Part shown: positions 24,625 through 34,416 of the stretch, piece after piece | How the letters are laid out: each line of letters opens with the position of its first letter | Numbering within the stretch: the first letter of the stretch is position 1 | Origin: an uncultured Alistipes sp. | GTDB taxonomy: Bacteria > Bacteroidota > Bacteroidia > Bacteroidales > Rikenellaceae | Reading direction: 5' to 3' | DNA: 38,687 nt | Assembly: GCA_944321955.1 (NCBI GenBank) | Contig: CALUNG010000019.1 | Span: 1-38,687 of the forward strand | Position numbers and translations under genes: made by a program | Notes under the pieces: generated by a model | What the model saw: only the letters and a program-made list of their open reading frames with translations | Database searches by the model: none | What the model was told of the DNA's origin: nothing

Positions 24625-25932
24625 TTACAATGATTCGTTTTTTAGCATGGAATCGAGTTTGTCTCCAATACCGGCGCTGCTTTCGTTGACATGGTTGATA
24701 AAGTCCGCATATTTCAATGGATATTTCCCTGCATGTCCGCGGTAGAAACCCGATATGATCTCCATCAGTTCGTCATATCCGATCTTCCTGGCGATGCTGT
24801 CAAGCACCAAGGGTCCTTTTCTGTAAATGACGATATTGTTGTTGTTTACCGTAACGTCGACGATCGCTCGGTCCTGAGGCATACCCTTGATCTTTGAGTA
24901 TTCGGACCTGTACATGTCGAGTAGTCGATCGTACGTCTGTGAACCGTAGTAATGACGTATGAACATGAGCGTCATGAATTCATTGAGCGACTCCTTGATG
25001 AAATATGCTCCGGGTTGTCCGTCATCGACAAGCAGTGTCCATTCCCCAAGCCATCGGTGTCCGATTTCGTGCACCAGCGGATAGATGTCGGGGTAGGTGG
25101 AAAACTTCTCCTGCGACGCTGAGATGAACCCGATGTTGTATCGGTTGCTGAATCCTTTCCCGTTGTGAAACAGAAAGGTCGGGTAGTTTGTTACGCCGCC
25201 TTCTTCCGAAATATAGTTTTCGCCGTAGACGTTGCTGAAAAAGGCGATACTGGCTTTTGTCAGTTCAAGCAGCTCTTCATAACGCTCTTCGCTGCACTCC
25301 ATGCCCTTGATCTGGTATATGGATATTTCATCGGGCAGGTGTGCCGATGTTCGCCGGTAGGCTTCATTGCGTATGAACGCAAGCGTTATCGACTGGGCCA
25401 ATATGTTTTGCAATATGCCATTGCATTTCGTGTAACCATCTGTTTTCAGCGGGTACGAGCAGAGAACGGACAGCGAATCCGGAGTCTCTGTCCGGATGGC
25501 GACATCCATGTATGTGTTCGGTACGTACGGATAGAAGTATTCGCCGAAGCTGGTCTCCCACAGCTCGGCATCACCTTCACCGTATATGAAGAATGCTGAC
25601 AGGTTTGTGTAGTCGTACTCCATAGTGACGCGAACCGCACGTTCTGCCGTTCTTCGGAATACGATTCTTTTTGCCTTTCGATTATATTCATATTCGAATG
25701 TATCGTCATCGATGTTGAGGTTGTCGACCGAAAACTCATGACCTCCTCCGAAATTCATTGCGACGCTGTCTGCATCCTGAAAGTCCAGTAAGAACGTGCA
25801 CGCAACATGCAGATTGGCGGCATCCTGATTCGTTTTGCTGAAGATGACCGAGTAGTCTCTTATCTCTCCGGCCGTTGCCGCATGCATGACAGTAATCGTC
25901 ATGATAAATGTGAATACAATGGCCCTTGTCAT
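24625..25932 (-). CDS. M1-like (gluzincin) metallopeptidase, secreted
   Basis: A 435-residue protein with a signal peptide (MTRAIVFTFIMTITVMHAATAG), so exported. A beta-sandwich-like N-terminal half precedes the zinc motif HEIGH (residues 288-292), followed by RWLGEW and, further on, KESLNEF, which would carry the third zinc ligand. The spacing from the second histidine to the first glutamate of KESLNEF is 21 residues, longer than the usual 18 of M1 aminopeptidases, so it belongs to a divergent M1-like subgroup. The substrate is unknown. The first in-frame ATG is at 25941; I prefer 25932 because a hairpin ends only 7 bases before the former. It follows an Xre regulator/membrane protein pair on the same strand. 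Confidence 0.82.
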   Translation of the reverse strand: MTRAIVFTFIMTITVMHAATAGEIRDYSVIFSKTNQDAANLHVACTFLLDFQDADSVAMNFGGGHEFSVDNLNIDDDTFEYEYNRKAKRIVFRRTAERAVRVTMEYDYTNLSAFFIYGEGDAELWETSFGEYFYPYVPNTYMDVAIRTETPDSLSVLCSYPLKTDGYTKCNGILQNILAQSITLAFIRNEAYRRTSAHLPDEISIYQIKGMECSEERYEELLELTKASIAFFSNVYGENYISEEGGVTNYPTFLFHNGKGFSNRYNIGFISASQEKFSTYPDIYPLVHEIGHRWLGEWTLLVDDGQPGAYFIKESLNEFMTLMFIRHYYGSQTYDRLLDMYRSEYSKIKGMPQDRAIVDVTVNNNNIVIYRKGPLVLDSIARKIGYDELMEIISGFYRGHAGKYPLKYADFINHVNESSAGIGDKLDSMLKNESL

Positions 25933-25948
25933 GATTATCATCTATTTT

Positions 25949-25998
25949 ATTGCCGGATCCCGACATGAAAAACATACCCTGTATCGAGACCCGGCAAT
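25949..25998 (-). promoter_or_regulatory. structured leader hairpin before the M1-like peptidase gene
   Basis: Perfect 8-base inverted repeat ATTGCCGG...CCGGCAAT (25949-25956 and 25991-25998), extendable to about 13 pairs with G-T wobbles, enclosing a loop of roughly 24 bases on the minus strand. It lies between the Xre gene stop (26020) and the peptidase start. It lacks a T-run, so it is not a standard terminator and may control translation or mRNA stability. Confidence 0.6.
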
Positions 25999-26019
25999 GA
26001 AACTGTTCCGTGCTGATTT

Positions 26020-26229
26020 TCACTGCTTGAGTTCATCATCCTCGAGCGAGAACAACTCTTCGACCTGTTTGCCGAATGTCTGTGCCATCTTGAGGGCAAG
26101 TACGGTCGACGGAACGAATCGGCCGCTCTCGATGGCGTTGATCGTCTGACGGCTTACACCGATGGCATCGGCAAGTTGCTGTTGTGTCATGCGTATTTCG
26201 GCGCGTGCCACGCGTATCCTATTTTTCAT
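26020..26229 (-). CDS. Xre-family helix-turn-helix regulator (YozG-like)
   Basis: A 69-residue protein consisting of a single Cro/C1-type HTH: MKNRIRVARAEIRMTQQQLADAIGVSRQTINAIESG, with the recognition helix SRQTINAIE. The short tail (FGKQVEELFSLED) is typical of small YozG-like regulators. Its start overlaps the end of the upstream membrane-protein gene by 11 bases, so the two are translationally coupled, a usual regulator/membrane-protein pair. A promoter-overlapping inverted repeat upstream of the operon is the likely operator. Confidence 0.92.
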   Translation of the reverse strand: MKNRIRVARAEIRMTQQQLADAIGVSRQTINAIESGRFVPSTVLALKMAQTFGKQVEELFSLEDDELKQ

Positions 26230-26701
26230 CGTCCGAACCTTTTTTGAGCATGTACAGGCGGATGCGGAAAATAACGGTAAACAGCACCGGTAGAGCTATC
26301 AGTTCGCACAGCATTACCTCGAGGAACGTCAGGTCGTATATGAACAGTGCTGCCAGGCATACGGCGGCCGTGTTTGCGTAGAAGGCGGCAAGCAGCGAGT
26401 TCAGGCGTATAATGCCTATCATTTCGTCCTCGACCTTCTCGCGCGAGCAGCAAACCAGCGTTGTGCCGATCAGTACGCCTATAAGTGCGATATTGTTCAG
26501 TACCCGAGTGACCGTTTCGCCGTGGCAAAGTTCATAGTATTGGTTGGCGGCATTGCTGTTGATTGCCTCTGGTAGCAGGTACGACGGTATGCCTTGAAAT
26601 CCGTCGAACCACATCATTATTCCTATGATTGTCGCAGGAATCAGAATTATCCAGCCGATTCGCTTGAACCGGTACGGAAAAAGCAGGAGTTCGTTTGTCA
26701 T
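26219..26701 (-). CDS. hypothetical membrane protein paired with Xre regulator
   Basis: A 160-residue protein with about four hydrophobic segments (IGWIILIPATIIGIMMWF, NNIALIGVLIGTTLVCC, LLAAFYANTAAVCLAALFIY, MLCELIALPVLFTVIF) and a positively charged C-terminus (RIRLYMLKKG), so probably an inner-membrane protein. I recognise no functional family. It is the first gene of the operon and overlaps the Xre gene, whose product probably regulates it. Confidence 0.82.
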   Translation of the reverse strand: MTNELLLFPYRFKRIGWIILIPATIIGIMMWFDGFQGIPSYLLPEAINSNAANQYYELCHGETVTRVLNNIALIGVLIGTTLVCCSREKVEDEMIGIIRLNSLLAAFYANTAAVCLAALFIYDLTFLEVMLCELIALPVLFTVIFRIRLYMLKKGSDDEK

Positions 26702-26765
26702 GTTTCAGAATTTTTTTTGTTGTTATGCGTTCGTGACGGTGCGCACCTCGTCATTTGTCGCACTA

Positions 26766-26797
26766 CAAATGTAAAGTATATTTTACATATTTGCAAG
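26766..26797 (-). promoter_or_regulatory. promoter with overlapping inverted repeat (Xre operon)
   Basis: On the minus strand TACATTTG (26773-26766) follows a 20-base spacer after CTTG (26797-26794), a near-consensus Bacteroidetes promoter about 65 bases upstream of the first gene. An inverted repeat ATGTAAA-N6-TTTACAT (26769-26788) covers the -7 box and spacer and is a plausible operator for the encoded Xre regulator. Confidence 0.7.
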
Positions 26798-26849
26798 TAA
26801 ACATGACATTTTTTATTTGAGTTATTGCCGGTATATAAAAATAGGTATA

Positions 26850-26879
26850 CCGCCACGTCCGGTTAACGATACGTGGCGG
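26850..26879 (-). terminator. terminator of the trpS-clc operon
   Basis: A 9-base perfect stem CCGCCACGT / ACGTGGCGG (26850-26858 and 26871-26879), 21 bases after the clc stop; downstream on the minus strand is T-rich (TATACCTATTTTTAT). Confidence 0.75.
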
Positions 26880-26900
26880 CATGTCCCTGTTCTGGAAAAT

Positions 26901-28679
26901 TTATTGCGATATCTTGACCAGCTGCTGACGGTATGCGGCGAGAATGCGCGATTTGGAGATGAATCCCTTGTAGTGGTTGTTCTTGTCCACGACGGGCAGC
27001 ATCCATGTGTTTTTCTCGTCGAATTTCGGCAGGATACTCTGTATCTGTTCCTTTTCGAGAATCTTGTCGGGCGGTTGGATCATGTAGTTGGTGATTGGTG
27101 TTCCCCACTTTTCGCGTTTGAACATGTCTTCGCGCAGATCGTCGAGCTGTACGACACCCAGCAGACGCCCGAAATTGTCGATTACGGGGAAGATGTTGCG
27201 GTGTGCCGACGAGATGATGTGGACGATATCGCCGAGTGTAAAGTTTTCCTTTATACGTACGAAGTCGGTCTCCATCAGGTCTTCGAGCTTTAGGAATACG
27301 AATACAGACTCATCCTTGTTGTGAGTCAGCAGCTCGCCCTTCATTCTCAGTTGTTTGGTATATATCGAATCTGGATCGAGATAGTAATCCACGGCGAACG
27401 ATATGCAGGCCACGATCATAAGCGGTATGAAAAGTCCGTATCCGTTCGAAAGTTCGGCTATAAGGAATATCGACGTGAGCGGAGCCTTCATGACGCCCGA
27501 CATGACGCCCGACATGCCGACCAGTGTGAACGATACGATCGACAGATGCCATCCGAAAATGGTATTGAAGGCCAAAGCCACGGTGGCACCCATGAATGCA
27601 CCGACGAACAGCGACGGGGCGAACGTACCTCCGACGCCGCCAGCAGCGTTGGTCGTCGACATCGCTATGACCTTGAAGAACATGATGGCGATGATATAGA
27701 TCAGCAATACCCAGTCGTTGGAACTGAATCTGTAGAACAGCGAGTTGTCGAACAGAGATGTGGCCTTGCCATGCATCAGCGACACGAAAGCCTCGTAACC
27801 TTCACCGTACAGCGGCGGAAATATGAATATCAGTATACCGAGCACGACACCTCCGACGATCCATTTCTTGTATTGCGACTGCATGGAGCCGAAGAAACGT
27901 CCTACGCGAGAATTCACCGTCGTGAAGTAGTAGGCCATAAGCCCGCAAAGTATTCCGAGCAGAATGAACAGCGGTATCTGTTTCAACTCGAAGGCGTCGG
28001 CCGGAGTAAGCGTCACTGCTATTATCGGGTCGAATCCGCGCAGTGTCAGGGCTATCGTGGTGGCCGTTATCGACGAGATGAGCAGCGGAATTACCGAGCT
28101 TGCCGTGATGTCGAGCATCAGTATTTCGAGGACGAAGACCACGCCAGTGATCGGGGCCTTGAATATCGATGCTATGGCGGCGCCTGCACCGCAGCACAAC
28201 AGCAGCGTGATGTTGCGGTAGTTGAGTTTGGCGAGCTTGCCTATATTGGACCCGATGGCAGCACCGGTCAATACGATCGGGGCCTCGGGGCCGACCGAAC
28301 CACCGAACCCGATGGTTGTGGCGCCGCCGACGACCGATGTCCAGCAGTTGTGTGCCGGCAGTCTCGATCCCTTGCTCGACATGGCGTAGAGCACGCGCGT
28401 GACACCTTCGGATATGTTGTCCTTGACGATGTATTTGACGAACAGCGTTGCCAGAACTATACCTATGGCGGGGTAAATCAGGAAGAGGAAGTTAAGCGAA
28501 TCGGCCGGAATCCAGTTCACCAGCACTTCTCGAATGGCGTACAGCAGCATCTCGAAGAAGTAGGTGACCAGACCGGCACACGCACCGACAATGACGGCCA
28601 GTATGCCCATCACCTGCCGGTCGTTCAGCCTTTTGGCCAGACGCAGATATAGCCGGTATATTTTTTCGCCGGGACGCAT
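26901..28679 (-). CDS. CLC-type chloride channel/antiporter with C-terminal CBS domains
   Basis: A 592-residue inner-membrane protein. Residues up to about 430 contain the roughly ten membrane segments of the CLC family. The selectivity motifs are visible: GFGGSVGPEAPIVLTG, in which the gating glutamate position (E of GPEAP) is kept, GVVFVLEIL, and GGVGGTFAPSLFVGA. The C-terminal region (about 440-590) holds two CBS domains (LMETDFVRIKENFTLGDIV and MIQPPDKILEKEQIQ) that may bind nucleotides and regulate transport. A gating glutamate suggests proton-coupled exchange; transporter versus channel cannot be settled by sequence. trpS lies 14 bases upstream, so they form an operon. Confidence 0.92.
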   Translation of the reverse strand: MRPGEKIYRLYLRLAKRLNDRQVMGILAVIVGACAGLVTYFFEMLLYAIREVLVNWIPADSLNFLFLIYPAIGIVLATLFVKYIVKDNISEGVTRVLYAMSSKGSRLPAHNCWTSVVGGATTIGFGGSVGPEAPIVLTGAAIGSNIGKLAKLNYRNITLLLCCGAGAAIASIFKAPITGVVFVLEILMLDITASSVIPLLISSITATTIALTLRGFDPIIAVTLTPADAFELKQIPLFILLGILCGLMAYYFTTVNSRVGRFFGSMQSQYKKWIVGGVVLGILIFIFPPLYGEGYEAFVSLMHGKATSLFDNSLFYRFSSNDWVLLIYIIAIMFFKVIAMSTTNAAGGVGGTFAPSLFVGAFMGATVALAFNTIFGWHLSIVSFTLVGMSGVMSGVMKAPLTSIFLIAELSNGYGLFIPLMIVACISFAVDYYLDPDSIYTKQLRMKGELLTHNKDESVFVFLKLEDLMETDFVRIKENFTLGDIVHIISSAHRNIFPVIDNFGRLLGVVQLDDLREDMFKREKWGTPITNYMIQPPDKILEKEQIQSILPKFDEKNTWMLPVVDKNNHYKGFISKSRILAAYRQQLVKISQ

Positions 28680-28693
28680 GTTGCGATGCCTGA

Positions 28694-29824
<1,131 letters not shown>

Positions 29825-29863
29825 TTAAGTGTAAAAAGTAACCTTGTTAAAAATTCTGAAAAA

Positions 29864-29871
29864 CAAATGTA
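29864..29871 (-). promoter_or_regulatory. Bacteroidetes -7 box for trpS
   Basis: On the minus strand TACATTTG, matching TAnnTTTG, about 43 bases upstream of the trpS start, in the region divergent from oxyR. The -33 region is only T-rich (TTTTTTCG). Confidence 0.6.
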
Positions 29872-29899
29872 TAAAATTATCGCCGAACCGCGAAAAAAG

Positions 29900-29930
29900 T
29901 TTAATGTTATAGATTTTTTTTATACATTTG
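29900..29930 (+). promoter_or_regulatory. promoter for oxyR
   Basis: TACATTTG (29923-29930) matches TAnnTTTG, with a TTTA at 29900-29903 giving a 19-base spacer. The start codon at 29954 is about 24 bases downstream of the box. The divergent trpS promoter is only about 50 bases away, so a regulator bound here could affect both. Confidence 0.65.
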
Positions 29931-29953
29931 CGTAACAGATAAGATTTGCGGTT

Positions 29954-30859
29954 ATGACTATAATCCAACTTGAATACCTTTTGGCCGTGGCCAATTGCGG
30001 AAGTTTTTCCATGGCGGCGGAACACTGTTTCGTTACTCAGCCGTCGTTGAGCATGCAGGTGAAGGCGCTTGAGGAGGAGCTCGGTGTCGTCCTGCTCGAC
30101 CGTTCGAAGAAGCCGGTGATTCCCACCGAGGCAGGTGAGGCCGTACTTGCACAGGCGCGTGAGGCTCTCAAGGAGTATGATGCCATCAAGGAGGTCGTAG
30201 CCGAGATGAAGGGAGAGACTGCCGGAAAGATGCGACTTGGGGTGATACCGACAATCGCACCATACCTGTTGCACCGTTTTATTCCCGATTTCGTGAAGCT
30301 GTATCCCAAGGTCGAACTTGAGATTCGCGAGATGGTGACTTCGGACATTGTCGATGCGCTGCGTCGCGACAGGATCGATGCTGCCATCGTGGCTGCCGGA
30401 ACCTGCGGCGAGGGGATCATCGAGCAGGAGCTGTTCAGCGACAGGTTCTATCTGTATGTTTCGCCGAACAATCCGTTGTACGAACGCTCCAATGTCCGCA
30501 TCGAGGATATCGATCTGAAGGATCTGATACTGTTGAGTCCCGGCAACTGCATGCGTGACCAGATTCTCGAGTTGTGCCAGGCGCGCCGAGCCATGACCGC
30601 CCATTACAGTTTCGAGTCGGGTACGCTCGATACGCTCATGCGCATCGTGGACTGTACGTCGTGCGTTACGGTCATACCCGAGATGTCGCTCGATTACATA
30701 TCGCCCGAGCACCGCAGTCAGGTCAAGACATTGGCCAAGGGGGCGACTTCGCGCAAGATTGCCGTGGCCATACGCCGTACGTATGTCAAGACATCTATCG
30801 TGAAGGCACTGACCGACACCATCGTCAAGGCCGTCGCCAACAAGGTATCCAATGCATAG
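29954..30859 (+). CDS. oxyR: LysR-family hydrogen-peroxide-sensing regulator
   Basis: A 301-residue LysR-type regulator with an N-terminal winged HTH (MTIIQLEYLLAVANCGSFSMAAEHCFVTQPSLSMQVKAL, about residues 1-60) and a C-terminal effector domain. The redox motif reads GNCMRDQILELC, with cysteines at residues 199 and 208, the exact numbers of the disulfide-forming pair in Escherichia coli OxyR. This supports a peroxide sensor that switches on detoxification genes. It is transcribed alone, divergent from trpS, with its own promoter. Confidence 0.96.
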   Translation: MTIIQLEYLLAVANCGSFSMAAEHCFVTQPSLSMQVKALEEELGVVLLDRSKKPVIPTEAGEAVLAQAREALKEYDAIKEVVAEMKGETAGKMRLGVIPTIAPYLLHRFIPDFVKLYPKVELEIREMVTSDIVDALRRDRIDAAIVAAGTCGEGIIEQELFSDRFYLYVSPNNPLYERSNVRIEDIDLKDLILLSPGNCMRDQILELCQARRAMTAHYSFESGTLDTLMRIVDCTSCVTVIPEMSLDYISPEHRSQVKTLAKGATSRKIAVAIRRTYVKTSIVKALTDTIVKAVANKVSNA

Positions 30860-31011
30860 ATTGAGATGACAGGCATTTCGGCCGGGCCGGGCGGTGTCGG
30901 ATTTTGTCATCAGGATGTCTTATATGTCCATGGTAGCGCACATAAGTTGCGCCGCATGTTCATAATCGCCATAAAATAGTGCATCAATGGTTGGCAGTCG
31001 TTAAAAATTAC

Positions 31012-31019
31012 TATCTTTG
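31012..31019 (+). promoter_or_regulatory. Bacteroidetes -7 box for the rsfS-ftsH-cdsA operon
   Basis: TATCTTTG matches TAnnTTTG; a TTGG at 30991-30994 is a possible -33 box with a 17-base spacer. The leader to rsfS would be only about 10-20 bases. Confidence 0.65.
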
Positions 31020-31034
31020 CGAAGTTATAGAGAT

Positions 31035-31409
31035 ATGCCTTTTATGGAGAAATTTACGGAAAACGAACTAATAAATACGATTGTAGAAGCTATCGAGGAC
31101 AAGAAAGGTAAGGATATTGTATCGTTGGATCTTTCGGGTTTCGACGGTGCGATATGCTCGCATTTTGTTGTGTGCAATGCCGATTCGACCACGCAGGTTG
31201 CGGCGATTGCCGACGGAATCGAGGAGAAGGTCTTCGAGAAGCTTGGAGAGCATGCATGGCGTGTCGAAGGTCAGCAGATGGCGTTGTGGATAGCCATGGA
31301 TTACCTCGATGTGGTGGTCCATATATTCCAGACGGAGCTGCGCGGGTTCTACAAACTCGAGGAGTTGTGGGCCGATGCACCGATGAAACGTTACGAGTAT
31401 GAAGAGTAA
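31035..31409 (+). CDS. rsfS: ribosome silencing factor
   Basis: A 124-residue RsfS/DUF143 protein, which binds ribosomal protein L14 and blocks subunit joining when nutrients are scarce. Visible family features are KDIVSLDLSGFDGAICSHFVVCNADST, then EHAWRVEGQQMALWIAMDYLDVVVHIF. I chose the ATG at 31035; the in-frame ATG at 31044 (MEKFTENELI) is an equally reasonable start given the promoter at 31012. It lies 10 bases upstream of ftsH, and this rsfS-ftsH-cdsA order suggests one transcript. Confidence 0.93.
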   Translation: MPFMEKFTENELINTIVEAIEDKKGKDIVSLDLSGFDGAICSHFVVCNADSTTQVAAIADGIEEKVFEKLGEHAWRVEGQQMALWIAMDYLDVVVHIFQTELRGFYKLEELWADAPMKRYEYEE

Positions 31410-31419
31410 TTAGAAAGTT

Positions 31420-33528
31420 ATGGCGGAAAAGAAGAATAGCAACCGTAAATTCAATTTACGGTTCAACATAATGTGGTTCTGGTCGTTGGTGGCGTTGTTG
31501 ATCGTCGCCACATGGGTCTTCGGTAACGGCAATACCGATCCGGTCAAGAGCAACTGGAATACCGTTGAGCAGATGATCCGCAACGGTGAGGTCGAGAAGA
31601 TCGTGGTCGTTAACGGCGAACTTGCGGAGGTCTATCTGCAGAAGGGAGCCGAGGCACGGTATCGCGATTCCGAGGACAAGGATCTCCGGCGCATGCCGCA
31701 GACCGGAGCGCAGTTGACGTTCATAATCGGATCGGTCGACTCGTTCGAAAACAATCTTCATGAGATCGAGAAGGAGTCAGGCAATACCGTAGTGCTTGAA
31801 TATGACCGTCGCGGCGACGGATGGACCAACATACTGGTCAATCTCGTTCCGTGGTTGTTCCTTATAGGAATATTCGTGTTGATGATGCGTAATCTCTCAC
31901 GTGGTGCTGGAGGTGCCGGCGGCGGCATAATGAATGTCGGCAAGGCGAAGGCTCAGGTATTCGACAAGGAGAACAGTAAACGCGTCACATTCAAGGATGT
32001 GGCCGGTCTCGAAGAGGCCAAGGTGGAGATCATGGAGATCGTCGATTTTCTGAAGAAGAAGGACAAATACGTCGAACTCGGTGCCAAGATTCCAAAGGGA
32101 GCATTGCTCGTAGGCCCTCCGGGAACGGGTAAGACGCTGCTTGCAAAGGCTGTGGCCGGCGAAGCCAATGTTCCGTTCCTGTCGATTTCGGGATCCGATT
32201 TTGTCGAGATGTTCGTGGGAGTCGGTGCATCGCGCGTGCGCGACCTTTTCGAGCAGGCTAAGCAGAAGGCTCCGTGCATACTTTTCATAGACGAGATCGA
32301 CGCCATAGGACGCGCACGCGGGAAGAATGCCGGATTTTCGGGCAACGACGAGCGTGAAAATACGTTGAACCAACTGCTTACCGAGATGGACGGCTTCCAG
32401 ACCAATACGGGTGTAATCGTGCTGGCGGCAACCAACCGTGCCGATATTCTCGACAAGGCGTTGATGCGTGCCGGACGTTTCGACCGTCAGATCGAGGTGG
32501 GCCTGCCCGATGTCAAGGAACGCGAGGAGATATTCAATGTACATCTGCGCCCGTTGAAACTCGATCCGCAGCTCGACCGTTCGTTCCTCGCAAAGCAGAC
32601 TCCCGGATTCTCGGGTGCCGACATAGCCAACGTGTGCAACGAGGCGGCGCTGATTGCTGCCCGCCACAACAAGAAGTTCGTGTCGAAAGAGGATTTTCTC
32701 TCGACAATAGACCGTATCGTAGGAGGTCTCGAGCGCAAGAACAAGATCATCACCGACGATGAGAAACGGACTATTGCGTACCACGAGGCGGGACATGCCA
32801 CCGTAAGCTGGATACTGGAGAACGCCAATCCGCTGATAAAGGTGACTATCATACCGCGTGGCAAGGCTTTGGGAGCCGCATGGTATCTTCCCGAAGAGCG
32901 ACAGATAACCACGCGCGAGCATCTGCTCGACGAGATGGCGGCGACGCTCGGTGGCCGTGCTTCCGAGGAGATGACATTCGGACATCTCTCCACTGGAGCG
33001 CTCAATGACCTCGAGCGTGTGACCAAGCAGGCGTATGCCATGGTTGCATATTACGGCATGAGCGACAAGATAGGTACGATAAGCTATTACGATTCGACCG
33101 GTCAGAGCGACATGTCGTTTACCAAACCCTATTCTGAGCGTACGGCCCAGGAGATCGACGACGAGGTAAAGCGCATGATCGACGAGGCATACACCATGGC
33201 CCGCAAGGTTCTGTCCGAGCATAAGGATGGCCTGAAGGAGCTGGCCGAGTTGCTGTTGGCCCGTGAGGTTGTCTTCACCGAGGATGTGGAACGCATATTC
33301 GGCAAGCGCAAGAAGGATATACTGCGCGAACGGAAGGAGGCTGAACAGAAAGCGGCACAGGAGCAGAAACAGAATGCTGCCGACAATGGCACTACGGTCG
33401 AAGCCGAACAGGCTGCGTCCGATGCGAAAGTGAAACCCGATGTCAAGGTCGCAGCAGACGATAAGGGCTCTTCGGTTAAGGATAATAAAGAAGGTGATGC
33501 GGAACAGACGCCGCACAGCAATGAATAA
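31420..33528 (+). CDS. ftsH: ATP-dependent membrane zinc metalloprotease
   Basis: A 702-residue inner-membrane AAA+ protease that removes damaged or regulatory membrane proteins. Two membrane segments frame a periplasmic loop (about residues 17-35 and 138-157). The AAA domain has Walker A GPPGTGKT (about residue 232), Walker [11 protein letters not shown], and the second region of homology [20 protein letters not shown]. The zinc site HEAGH (residues 455-459) follows. The C-terminal 70 residues form a charged low-complexity tail ([13 protein letters not shown]..., [10 protein letters not shown]...). A perfect 10-base inverted repeat is present very early in the coding sequence (31441-31463). 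Confidence 0.98.
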   Translation: MAEKKNSNRKFNLRFNIMWFWSLVALLIVATWVFGNGNTDPVKSNWNTVEQMIRNGEVEKIVVVNGELAEVYLQKGAEARYRDSEDKDLRRMPQTGAQLTFIIGSVDSFENNLHEIEKESGNTVVLEYDRRGDGWTNILVNLVPWLFLIGIFVLMMRNLSRGAGGAGGGIMNVGKAKAQVFDKENSKRVTFKDVAGLEEAKVEIMEIVDFLKKKDKYVELGAKIPKGALLVGPPGTGKTLLAKAVAGEANVPFLSISGSDFVEMFVGVGASRVRDLFEQAKQKAPCILFIDEIDAIGRARGKNAGFSGNDERENTLNQLLTEMDGFQTNTGVIVLAATNRADILDKALMRAGRFDRQIEVGLPDVKEREEIFNVHLRPLKLDPQLDRSFLAKQTPGFSGADIANVCNEAALIAARHNKKFVSKEDFLSTIDRIVGGLERKNKIITDDEKRTIAYHEAGHATVSWILENANPLIKVTIIPRGKALGAAWYLPEERQITTREHLLDEMAATLGGRASEEMTFGHLSTGALNDLERVTKQAYAMVAYYGMSDKIGTISYYDSTGQSDMSFTKPYSERTAQEIDDEVKRMIDEAYTMARKVLSEHKDGLKELAELLLAREVVFTEDVERIFGKRKKDILRERKEAEQKAAQEQKQNAADNGTTVEAEQAASDAKVKPDVKVAADDKGSSVKDNKEGDAEQTPHSNE

Positions 33529-33541
33529 CAATTGATTTCGT

Positions 33542-34405
33542 ATGAAAGGTGGAATGAAGGACCTGACCGTGCGTACATTGAGCGGCGCCGTGTTCCTTGT
33601 GGTATTTGTCGGGGCTATTCTTTTGTCGCAGTGGAGTTTCTGCGTGTTGTTGCTTGCCATACTTATCGGCAGTCAGATAGAGTATTACCGCATGAGTACA
33701 CGTGCCGGGTTCTCTCCGCAGGTCTTCACGGGCATAGTGTGCGGAGTTGCGCTGTTTGCTATCAATTTTTTGATATTCATGCAGTTCGGGCGTACGCGCG
33801 AGATCGACGAGTCTGTAAGCAAGGCCATATACGTCTTGATGTTGTACGTCGTGCTGATATTGCCGACGGTATTTGTATGCGAACTGTTGCGCGGCAAGAC
33901 CAACCCCATAGTCGATGTCGCCACGACGATAGGAGGTGTCGTTTATGTTGTATTGCCGCTGTCGCTGTTGTGCTACATACCGTTGCTGCTGAACGGCGGC
34001 ACGTGGAATCCGTGGGCTCTGTTGGGATATGTACTCATTATCTGGGCCAACGACGTGTTTGCTTACCTTATAGGCAGTACTTTCGGAAAGCACCTTATAT
34101 GCGAACGCATATCGCCTAAGAAGACATGGGAAGGATTTGCCGGAGGATTTACCTTCTCGATATTGACCGGTCTCGGAGCCGGATGGCTGCTTGGCGGTAA
34201 CCTTTGGGTGTGGGGTGGCATGGCCGTCGTGGCATCCGTAACCGGAGTGATGGGTGACTTTACCGAGTCAATGTTCAAACGTTCGGTCGCAATCAAGGAT
34301 TCCGGAGCCATGATGCCCGGTCATGGCGGCTGGCTCGACCGTTTCGACTCGATGCTGATGTCGGCGCCTTATGTGTTTGTCTATCTGTTGATCGTGTATA
34401 ACTAA
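33542..34405 (+). CDS. cdsA: phosphatidate cytidylyltransferase
   Basis: A 287-residue integral membrane enzyme that makes CDP-diacylglycerol from CTP and phosphatidic acid. Several hydrophobic segments are spread over the protein. The C-terminal CdsA signature is present: FKRSVAIKDSGAMMPGHGG then WLDRFDS, with the aspartates and the PGHGG loop intact. It is immediately upstream of psd, so the two supply consecutive steps of phospholipid synthesis (via a phosphatidylserine synthase not seen here), and downstream of ftsH by 13 bases. Confidence 0.95.
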   Translation: MKGGMKDLTVRTLSGAVFLVVFVGAILLSQWSFCVLLLAILIGSQIEYYRMSTRAGFSPQVFTGIVCGVALFAINFLIFMQFGRTREIDESVSKAIYVLMLYVVLILPTVFVCELLRGKTNPIVDVATTIGGVVYVVLPLSLLCYIPLLLNGGTWNPWALLGYVLIIWANDVFAYLIGSTFGKHLICERISPKKTWEGFAGGFTFSILTGLGAGWLLGGNLWVWGGMAVVASVTGVMGDFTESMFKRSVAIKDSGAMMPGHGGWLDRFDSMLMSAPYVFVYLLIVYN

Positions 34406-34416
34406 AAAACGAACCT

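Noticed and set aside
27490-27513. Tandem 12-base repeat in the CLC gene
   Set aside because: It encodes the MSGVMSGVM part of a conserved CLC motif (GMxGxxxGVMxAPLT), so it reflects protein constraint rather than a repeat expansion.
27321-28652. 443-residue plus-strand open frame over the CLC channel gene
   Set aside because: Low-complexity His/Tyr/Arg-rich translation typical of a shadow; the CLC frame has intact channel motifs.
31897-33660. 587-residue antisense open frame over ftsH
   Set aside because: A shadow of ftsH, which has all its catalytic motifs on the other strand.
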